This document shows, in pieces, positions 55,960-62,468 of a DNA stretch of 64,000 bases. The translations under genes were made by a program, and so were the position numbers. Source of the stretch: Phyllobacterium calauticae (GTDB lineage: Bacteria; Pseudomonadota; Alphaproteobacteria; Rhizobiales; Rhizobiaceae); contig NZ_JAGENB010000002.1 in the NCBI RefSeq assembly GCF_019991125.1, positions 558,001-622,000 on the forward strand, in the 5' to 3' direction. Within the stretch, counting starts at the first letter, position 1. Every line of letters starts with the position of its first letter. The notes below the pieces were generated by a model. That model saw only the letters and a program-made list of their open reading frames with translations, was not told the origin of the DNA and did not search any database.

Positions 55960-56939
55960 CCCCAAAGCTCCGATTGCGGCGGCGAGACGCGGCTGCCTTC
56001 AAAGACGAGGCCGGGTTGGCGGTCGTCCTTCAGGATCAGCGGGCCGTCAAGATCGACGAAGTCGGCGTCCTGCGCGACGAGGATGGCAGGCGCCATGGCC
56101 AGGGACGTGCCCACCATGCAGCCGACCATGATGCCGAACCCGAGTTCGCGCGCCCGTTTCTGCATGCGCAGGGCCTCGGTCAGCCCGCCCGTCTTGTCGA
56201 GCTTGATGTTGATGCTGTCGTAGCGGCCAAGAAGGGTGTGCAGATCGTCCGTACCGTGGGCGCTCTCGTCGGCACATAGGGGGACGGGGTGGGGGATTGT
56301 CGAGAGAATGCCGTCCTTGCCAGCTGGAAGCGGCTGCTCGATGAGCACGACCCCGGCCTTTGCGGCGGCCAGCATGTGCCGGACGATATTCCGGTCGGTC
56401 CAGCCCTCATTGGCGTCGAGAATGATGCGGCTGTCGGGCGCAGCTTCCGCTACGGCCCGAATGCGATCTTCGTCATCCTCGCCGCCCACCTTGACCTTGA
56501 TCACCGGGCGGTCGGACAGGGCACGGGCCGAGGCAGCCATGGTCTGCGCATCGCCGAAGGAAACGGTCACGGCCGTGGTGAGGGCTTTGAGCGGTGACAA
56601 GCCGATGATATCGGCAACGCGCCGGCCGGCCCGTTTGGCTTCGAGATCCCAGAGCGCGCAATCGACGGCATTGCGGGCCGCGCCGGCGCCGATCAAACCG
56701 GGCAAATCCTGCCGGTTGGCCCCTGCGGCGAGCACGCTGCGCAGTTTTTCGATTTCGGCACAGACGGAATCGAGACTTTCGCCATAGCGGGCATAGGGAA
56801 CGCATTCGCCGCGCCCCGTGTGCAGTCCGTCGCGCAGGGTGCAAACCACCACGGCTGCTTCCGTCTTGGAACCCCGCGAGATTGTAAACGTTCCGGCAAT
56901 GGGCCAGCGTTCAACGGTAATCTCCATATTAACAGTCAT
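55956..56939 (-). CDS. Dipeptide epimerase (enolase superfamily)
   Basis: The product is 327 residues. It has the enolase-superfamily catalytic Lys in VIKVKVGGED, metal ligands in ILDANEGWT, EQPL and CADES, and a second Lys in NIKLDKTGGLTEAL. These fit L-Ala-D/L-Glu epimerase, which recycles murein peptides, or the related N-acetyl-D-Glu racemase DgcA. No DgcN partner is adjacent, so the epimerase call is preferred. It is divergent from the mlaF cluster across the foldback repeat. Confidence 0.87.
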   Translation of the reverse strand: MTVNMEITVERWPIAGTFTISRGSKTEAAVVVCTLRDGLHTGRGECVPYARYGESLDSVCAEIEKLRSVLAAGANRQDLPGLIGAGAARNAVDCALWDLEAKRAGRRVADIIGLSPLKALTTAVTVSFGDAQTMAASARALSDRPVIKVKVGGEDDEDRIRAVAEAAPDSRIILDANEGWTDRNIVRHMLAAAKAGVVLIEQPLPAGKDGILSTIPHPVPLCADESAHGTDDLHTLLGRYDSINIKLDKTGGLTEALRMQKRARELGFGIMVGCMVGTSLAMAPAILVAQDADFVDLDGPLILKDDRQPGLVFEGSRVSPPQSELWG

Positions 56940-56949
56940 TATGTGCGCC

Positions 56950-57225
56950 TTAGAGCCTTTCCTGCTTAAATAGAATCGTTCTGCCGGAGGGAATTTGGTT
57001 CAAGATCGAGGGGTTTGGCGAGACCGATGTTTATCCATCGGGCGAAGCCGAAGCCTGATGGGATTGGACCAAAATCACCCGGCCCTTCGGGTTTCGGACT
57101 GGCGGCCAACCACTTTGTCAGGCAGCTTCGTCCGATGGATAAACATCGGCCTTGCTACCTTCCGCGTGGATTGTCTCGCCATCCGCGAAACAGAACGGGT
57201 TCTATTTAAGCAGGAAAGGCTCTAA
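56950..57225. repeat. 276-bp foldback element with long terminal inverted repeats (MITE-like)
   Basis: The first 26 bases (beginning TTAGAGCCTTTCCTGCTT) are repeated as a perfect inverted copy at the right end (57200-57225). A second inverted pair, 57024-57047 with 57126-57149, matches in 23 of 24 positions. The centre can also pair in part, including an ACCCG/CGGGT hairpin. The whole element folds back on itself and holds no credible gene. It looks like a non-autonomous mobile or rhizobial intergenic repeat. No target-site duplication is evident. Confidence 0.75.
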
Positions 57226-57399
57226 TTGCTACAGTGACATCAAGTCCGAGACTCGATATGTGTGAGGGATGTTGACCGATAGAGCAAACAATTCAAGTGC
57301 TTCTGCTGTCATGGGACGCCATTTCTATGCGGCATGGATGGCAACAAGGCCCGCAGAGCTTTATGTACTGATTTTCAGATCCAGGGACGCCCGAGGCGA

Positions 57400-58272
57400 A
57401 TGAATTCGACAGACAACGGCCAGAGCAGAGAGCAGGAGCCCAGCGATATCATCCTTTCGGTCAAGGATGTCAGCGTGTCCTTCGGCCGTTCATCGGTGCT
57501 GGAGCATCTGAATCTCGATGTCTATCGCGGCGAGATACTCGGATTTGTCGGCGCATCGGGGACGGGCAAGTCCGTCCTCATGCGGACGATCCTCGGTCTC
57601 AATCAGAAACAGCACGGCAATATCAGCATTTTCGGCCATGACATCGATCGTGCGACGGAACAGGAAAAACTCAGCGTCGACATGCGCATGGGCGTCCTGT
57701 TCCAGCACGGTGCGTTGTTCTCGTCGCTGACGGTTCTGGAGAACATTCAGGTGCCGATGCGTGAATATCTCGACATTCCGCACAGCCTGATGGACGAACT
57801 GGCGCGCCTCAAGATCGATCTGGTCGGATTGAAACCGGATACGGCGGAGAAATTTCCGTCGGAACTGTCCGGCGGCATGATCAAGCGTGCGGCGCTGGCC
57901 CGCGCTTTGTCACTCGACCCGGACATCGTCTTTCTCGATGAGCCGACATCGGGGCTCGATCCCATCGGTGCCGCGGATTTCGATGAACTGATCGCAAATC
58001 TGCGCGATACCATGGGTTTGACGGTCTATATGGTCACGCATGATCTCGACAGCCTGTTCGCCGTTTGCGACCGAATCGCGGTATTGGGTAAGAAAAGGGT
58101 TCTTGTGGAAGGAACCATCGACGACATGCTGACGTTTGATGACCCGTGGGTTCAGGAATATTTTCATGGCAAGCGCGCGCGCCAGATCGTGCCGAACGGC
58201 AGCAGCAGGCGAAAGTCCGATCGTGTGCAAAGCGCCCGGCAATCCGGGCCGTTGCTGAAGGAACAGGGTTAG
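57400..58272 (+). CDS. mlaF: MlaF-type ABC transporter ATPase for envelope lipid transport
   Basis: The product is 290 residues. Walker A is GFVGASGTGKSVLMRTI, the signature is ELSGGMIKRAALARAL, and Walker B is IVFLDEPTSGLDP. The MIKRAALARA form is typical of the Mla/Mkl family. The C-terminal tail is basic. It powers phospholipid movement between membranes through MlaE and MlaD. The chosen ATG follows CGAGGCGA. A permease gene normally precedes it, but here only the foldback element and 170 bp of unknown DNA lie upstream. Confidence 0.9.
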   Translation: MNSTDNGQSREQEPSDIILSVKDVSVSFGRSSVLEHLNLDVYRGEILGFVGASGTGKSVLMRTILGLNQKQHGNISIFGHDIDRATEQEKLSVDMRMGVLFQHGALFSSLTVLENIQVPMREYLDIPHSLMDELARLKIDLVGLKPDTAEKFPSELSGGMIKRAALARALSLDPDIVFLDEPTSGLDPIGAADFDELIANLRDTMGLTVYMVTHDLDSLFAVCDRIAVLGKKRVLVEGTIDDMLTFDDPWVQEYFHGKRARQIVPNGSSRRKSDRVQSARQSGPLLKEQG

Positions 58273-58284
58273 GTGGAATAATCG

Positions 58285-59277
58285 ATGGAGACCAAAGCCA
58301 ACTACGTTCTGGTCGGGATTTTCACGCTTGCGGTTTGCGTCGCGGCTTTCGTCTTCGTGTATTGGATCGCCCGTTATGGCGACAGGCAGGAAATGACGAC
58401 GCTGGAAATCCGTATCGCCGGCTCCGTCACCGGCCTGGCCGAGGGCAGCCAGGTGCTGTTCAACGGCATCAAGGTTGGCACCGTGCGGCGCCTGAATATC
58501 GACAAGACCAATCCTGACGCGGTGATCGCCACCGCGGAAATTGACAGCACGACACCGATCACCCGCTCGACCCAGGCCACGCTTGGCTTTACCGGCCTGA
58601 CCGGCCTGGCCTTCGTGGAACTCAAGGGCGGCAAGGTCTATGAGCCCAATCTGCTTGAAGAAGCCGACAAGGATGGCGCCGTCGCGCGTATCGATGCCGA
58701 TCCGTCGGTGGTCAACAACCTTCTGCAGAAGGCGCAGGACATTCTCGAACGCGTCAACACGGCGATGAGCTCGATTGAAAGCTTCATTACCGAAGTGAAG
58801 GGGCCGCTTGTCGATACGGTCAACAACACGAAGAAGTTCACCGATGCGCTGGCCAAGAACTCCGATGTGATCGACAAGTTCAGCCAGAGCGCCGAAGACG
58901 TGCAGTCGGTGGTGCGCGAGGCGCGCGAAATGATGACGCGCCTGAATGCCGCTTCCGCCCGGGTCGATGGCGTCCTGGCCAAGGTCGACAATCTGGTGTC
59001 CGACGGGGATGGCAGCGTCGTGGCTGAAGCGCGGAACACGCTCAAATCCTATCGTGCGGTTGCCGACAATCTGAACACCAAGCTCGGCCCGATCACGGAC
59101 AACCTCAACCGCTTCTCCGGACAGGGCTTGCGCGACGTGCAGGCGCTCGTCACCGAGAGCCGCCAGTCGGTCCAGCGCATCGAGCGTGCGATCAGCGATC
59201 TAGAGAAGAATCCGCAGCGGGTGATTTTCGGCGGCAGCGGCAATGTGCCGGAGTATGACGGCCGCACGCGCCGTTGA
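58285..59277 (+). CDS. mlaD: MlaD/MCE-domain lipid transport protein
   Basis: The product is 330 residues. A single N-terminal membrane helix (YVLVGIFTLAVCVAAFVFV) is followed by the MCE domain (IRIAGSVTGLAEGSQVLFNGIK and TGLTGLAFVELKGG). The rest is a long helical stretch (about 130-310) like other alphaproteobacterial MCE proteins. It forms a periplasmic lipid channel with MlaEF. It lies 12 bases after mlaF. Confidence 0.91.
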   Translation: METKANYVLVGIFTLAVCVAAFVFVYWIARYGDRQEMTTLEIRIAGSVTGLAEGSQVLFNGIKVGTVRRLNIDKTNPDAVIATAEIDSTTPITRSTQATLGFTGLTGLAFVELKGGKVYEPNLLEEADKDGAVARIDADPSVVNNLLQKAQDILERVNTAMSSIESFITEVKGPLVDTVNNTKKFTDALAKNSDVIDKFSQSAEDVQSVVREAREMMTRLNAASARVDGVLAKVDNLVSDGDGSVVAEARNTLKSYRAVADNLNTKLGPITDNLNRFSGQGLRDVQALVTESRQSVQRIERAISDLEKNPQRVIFGGSGNVPEYDGRTRR

Positions 59278-59314
59278 CTTTGACGATGCTGCATCGCATG
59301 AAGGTTAATGAATC

Positions 59315-59935
59315 GTGAAGCTTTGCGTGACAGGGATGATACCATTGGTGAATTCAAGAACGACAATTGCCGCTCTGCTGATGGCTTTGTCCGTTTCCGC
59401 CTGCGCCGGAACCAAGAAGCTTGATACATTCGATCTGTCCGGCCCGTCGCTGTCCGACACTTCATCCAGAAAACATGGCAGCCGCCAGATCCTGATCGCC
59501 GCGCCATCGGCCCTCAAAGCGCTTGACGGCGAGAATGTCGTTGTCCGCTCCGGACCGAACGCCATTTCGTTCCTGAAGGGCGCACAGTGGTCCGACCGCC
59601 TGCCGAACATCGTGCAGACGCGGCTTGTGCAGGCCTTCGAGAGCTCGGGCCGCTTCGGCGGTGTCGGCCGTCCCGGCGAAGGCCTTGCCATCGATTATCA
59701 GGTGATCAGCAATATCCGCACGTTCGATATCGATGCCTCAGGCAAGGAAACGGCCGTCGTCGAAATCGCCATCAAGATCCTCAATGACAAGAACGGCACC
59801 GTGCGCGCAACGCGCGTGTTCCGCTCGACATCGCCGGTCAGCGGCCAGGGCAATGCCGCCTATGTCACCGCGCTGAACCATGCGTTTGACAGCGCCGCAG
59901 GCGATATCGTCACCTGGACGCTGTCGGTTATCTAA
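59315..59935 (+). CDS. ABC-type transport auxiliary lipoprotein (PqiC/DUF330-like)
   Basis: The product is 206 residues. A lipoprotein signal with lipobox LSVSAC precedes a mature domain of about 175 residues typical of the outer-membrane partner of MCE systems, with WSDRLPNIVQTRLVQAFE central. It should act with MlaF and MlaD. The GTG at 59315 with GAAGG upstream is used; ATG at 59336 or GTG at 59348 are possible starts, and either still gives a lipobox. Confidence 0.85.
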   Translation: MKLCVTGMIPLVNSRTTIAALLMALSVSACAGTKKLDTFDLSGPSLSDTSSRKHGSRQILIAAPSALKALDGENVVVRSGPNAISFLKGAQWSDRLPNIVQTRLVQAFESSGRFGGVGRPGEGLAIDYQVISNIRTFDIDASGKETAVVEIAIKILNDKNGTVRATRVFRSTSPVSGQGNAAYVTALNHAFDSAAGDIVTWTLSVI

Positions 59936-59944
59936 ACCAGAAAC

Positions 59945-60370
59945 TCAGGCAACCTTTTTGAGTTCGCCCGCTGCCGGACCGGTGGCGAAGGGGAGTTCCT
60001 CGTCGGCCCAGCCGGTAATGCCGCCGATCATGATTTTCACCGGACGTCCCAGTCTTGCGAGTTTCAGCGCCGCCTGATCGGCTCCATTGCAGTGGGGGCC
60101 GGCGCAATAGGCGACGAACAGCGTATCGTCAGGCCATGCGGCCATGCGCTCGGCGGTGATCTCGCGATGCGGCAGATGAATGGCTCCCGGCACGTGACGG
60201 CGTTCATAGGCCGCCGGTGTTCCCACCACGTGCAGGAGTACAAAATCCTGTTCGCCCGCCTTCAGCGATGCGGCCACATCGGCACAATCGGTCTCAAGCG
60301 CGAGACGCCGGGAAAAATGCTCGATGGCAATCTGTGGTGCGGCGGCAGGGGTTTCGGTAACGTAGCTCAT
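59945..60370 (-). CDS. Single-domain rhodanese
   Basis: The product is 141 residues. The rhodanese fold has HVPGAIHLPHREI and the active loop YCAGPHCNGADQAALKL with catalytic Cys. It likely moves sulfane sulfur between small molecules or proteins. A GGAGAAC site precedes the ATG. It is divergent from the FtrA-like regulator, a pairing seen in many Proteobacteria. Confidence 0.88.
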   Translation of the reverse strand: MSYVTETPAAAPQIAIEHFSRRLALETDCADVAASLKAGEQDFVLLHVVGTPAAYERRHVPGAIHLPHREITAERMAAWPDDTLFVAYCAGPHCNGADQAALKLARLGRPVKIMIGGITGWADEELPFATGPAAGELKKVA

Positions 60371-60426
60371 GGGGTTCTCCTGTGTTGCTGCCCAATTCGT
60401 AAGGCAAGCAACAAGGCACTGGTAGT

Positions 60427-60454
60427 TGGCAAGATTGCCATATATCGTCGATAT
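60427..60454. promoter_or_regulatory. Two dyads between rhodanese and ftrA genes
   Basis: TGGCAAGATTGCCA (60427-60440, six-base arms) and ATATCGTCGATAT (60442-60454, perfect) sit side by side. The second ends two bases before the ftrA ATG, so a bound protein would also cover its translation start region. Confidence 0.5.
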
Positions 60455-60455
60455 C

Positions 60456-61457
60456 ATGTCAAACACATCCCTTGCCCCACGCCTTGAGAATCCGCTGGTT
60501 GTCGCCGTTGCCTATGACGGGCTCTGCACGTTCGAGTTCGGCCTGGTCGTCGAAATGTTCGGACTGCCGCGCCCGGAAATGGGCGATGACTGGTACAAAT
60601 TTGCCGTCGCCAGTATCGAGGTGGGCGAGCTGCGCGCTACGGGCGGCGTGCGTATTCTTGCCGATGGCGGGCTTGACCTGTTCGAACAGGCCGGAACCAT
60701 CATCATGCCGGGCTGGCGGGGTGTAGAGCATGCAGTGCCGGACGCTTTGGCACAGGCCCTTCGGCGGGCGCATGCCAATGGTGCGCGCATTCTGTCCATT
60801 TGCTCCGGCGTGTTTGTTCTGGCCGCCGCCGGTCTGTTGTCCGGCCGCAGGGCGACGACGCATTGGCGCTATGCCGATCTTCTGGCAGAGCGCTACCCTG
60901 ACGTCGCGGTTGAGCCCAACGTGCTTTACGTGGATGAAGGCAGTGTGCTGACCTCTGCCGGGAGCGCGGCGGGCATTGACCTCTGCCTGCATCTGATCCG
61001 CCGGGATTTTGGCACCGAAGCCGCCAACAAGGTGGCGCGCCGGCTTGTGGTGGCGCCGCACCGTGAAGGCGGGCAGGCGCAGTTCGTCGAACGGGCCGTG
61101 CCGCCCCCGCATGAAGGGATACGGCTGTCACCGCTGCTCGAGCGGATGCGCACCGAGCTCAGGCAGGATTTTTCCATTGCAACACTGGCCAAGGCGGCGG
61201 GTATGAGCCCGCGCACCTTTCTGCGCCGCTTCGAGGCCGCTACAGGCACGACGCCGGCCAAGTGGCTGCTGTCGGAACGGCTGGCCAAGGCACGGGAACT
61301 GCTCGAGCAATCCTCACTTTCTGTTGAGATCATCGCCGAGACCACCGGGTTCGGCACGGCTGCCACCCTGCGGCATCATTTTCGCCAGCAACTGGCGACA
61401 ACACCCACCGCCTACCGCGAGATGTTCGGCAAGGGCCGGGAACTGGAGATCGCCTGA
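60456..61457 (+). CDS. ftrA: FtrA/GlxA-type AraC-family transcriptional regulator
   Basis: The product is 333 residues. The N-terminal half is a DJ-1/PfpI-like (GATase1) domain with SICSGVFVLAAAGLL, and the C-terminal 100 residues hold two AraC helix-turn-helix motifs (FSIATLAKAAGMSPRTFLRR and VEIIAETTGFGTAATLRHHF). It likely activates the divergent rhodanese gene. The ligand sensed by the DJ-1 domain is unknown. No ribosome site is visible before the ATG. Confidence 0.88.
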   Translation: MSNTSLAPRLENPLVVAVAYDGLCTFEFGLVVEMFGLPRPEMGDDWYKFAVASIEVGELRATGGVRILADGGLDLFEQAGTIIMPGWRGVEHAVPDALAQALRRAHANGARILSICSGVFVLAAAGLLSGRRATTHWRYADLLAERYPDVAVEPNVLYVDEGSVLTSAGSAAGIDLCLHLIRRDFGTEAANKVARRLVVAPHREGGQAQFVERAVPPPHEGIRLSPLLERMRTELRQDFSIATLAKAAGMSPRTFLRRFEAATGTTPAKWLLSERLAKARELLEQSSLSVEIIAETTGFGTAATLRHHFRQQLATTPTAYREMFGKGRELEIA

Positions 61458-61554
61458 AAAGGCGCCGTGGATGCTTAAGGCCTATCCGCCTTCTTGTAAG
61501 ACCCCATGGTCTGGCGATATGATCTATCTTTTTTAAGATAGCGGTAATGTTGAA

Positions 61555-62166
61555 ATGTTGCTCTTTGTCATGACATCCATTGCTCTTGCGTTCACGCCTG
61601 GACCAGACATGCTTTTGTGTATGAGCCGATCAATACGATCCGGTCGAACGGCAGGTCTTGTGTCCGCTGCTGGATCAACACTCGGACTTTATTTGCAAGC
61701 TGTCGTGGCCGCGATGGGCCTTACCGGTTTGCTGGCTGTTCTTCCGGAAGTATATATTCTCGTGAAGTATCTTGGCGCAGCCTATCTGCTCTATCTCGCA
61801 TGGCGAATGATCGGGTCAGACGAGATTTTTCGCGATGATCCAACTCCGGCTGAAACAAGCTACAAATGGATTTTCTTCCAAGGCGTGTTGACGAACTTGA
61901 CCAATCCAAAAGCGATCGTGTTCTTTATATCGTTCTTTCCGCAATTCATTGACCCAGCAGGATCAATTCTTGCTCAAAGTCTTGTCCTCGCCACGATCAT
62001 AAATGTTTTCTCATTGGCTGTATTGATTTTGATCTGCCTCTTCGCGTCAGCCTGGAAAAATTGGATTGTCAGGCGCCCCGCCATGATACGCCTGCAGAAT
62101 TGGGTGGTTGCTGGCATATTCGGCATGTTTGCCGTAAAAATCCTGACAAACCCTGTGAGAAGCTAG
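61555..62166 (+). CDS. LysE/RhtB-family exporter
   Basis: The product is 203 residues with six helices. ALAFTPGPDMLLCMSRSIRSG is the LysE-family entry, and GVLTNLTNPKAIVFFISFFP the second conserved stretch. It exports amino acids or similar molecules. Base composition differs from its neighbours: 61921-61980 has 23 G+C of 60, against 36 of 60 at 61261-61320. That, with the repeat just downstream, suggests acquisition by transfer. The N-terminus is slightly short and lacks a clear ribosome site. Confidence 0.85.
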   Translation: MLLFVMTSIALAFTPGPDMLLCMSRSIRSGRTAGLVSAAGSTLGLYLQAVVAAMGLTGLLAVLPEVYILVKYLGAAYLLYLAWRMIGSDEIFRDDPTPAETSYKWIFFQGVLTNLTNPKAIVFFISFFPQFIDPAGSILAQSLVLATIINVFSLAVLILICLFASAWKNWIVRRPAMIRLQNWVVAGIFGMFAVKILTNPVRS

Positions 62167-62468
62167 CCATATTTTTCCGCCTTCTGGAAATTCGCAGCCG
62201 CTGCCGCCGCTGGTCAATATAATGACCTGTTCCATTCTCACCCCAGCTATGAATAGCTGTTCTGCACGCGCGGCCTCCCAACCCGTAGCGAGTTAGATGG
62301 AAGGCTCCAACCTTCCCCCAGAAGGACTGCGCAAGTGGCTTCTCAGCCGCCCATAGCGAGATGTTCGGCAGGGAGTCATGTTCTGCAACGCCAGTGACTG
62401 GCTTTGCAACCAAACCACTTCCCTCATGGTGAGCTTGTCGAACCACGCACCATGTATCGTTCACCTAC
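62167..62468. other. 302-bp non-coding region holding a rhizobial repeat
   Basis: No credible gene lies here. The minus-strand frame through it has the meaningless repeat-derived sequence WCVVRQAHHEG. Apart from the repeat at 62421-62454, I see only a CAGCTATGAATAGCTG dyad and no clear transposase remnant. The area could be the scar of an older insertion. Confidence 0.45.
62421..62454. repeat. Palindromic intergenic repeat of the CTTGTCGAA family
   Basis: CATGGTG (62425-62431) and CACCATG (62448-62454) flank GAGCTTGTCGAACCAC. This core is widespread in alpha- and gammaproteobacterial genomes as an intergenic palindrome, and its spurious translation reads VVRQAHHE or SLSNH. It marks an accessory stretch next to the LysE gene. 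Confidence 0.65.

Noticed and set aside
56995-57225. 76-residue frame inside the foldback element
   Set aside because: It is made of inverted-repeat sequence, with no ribosome site and no protein-like composition.
62069-62464. 131-residue minus-strand frame after the LysE gene
   Set aside because: It includes the well-known spurious translation of a palindromic repeat (VVRQAHHEG) and overlaps the LysE coding end.
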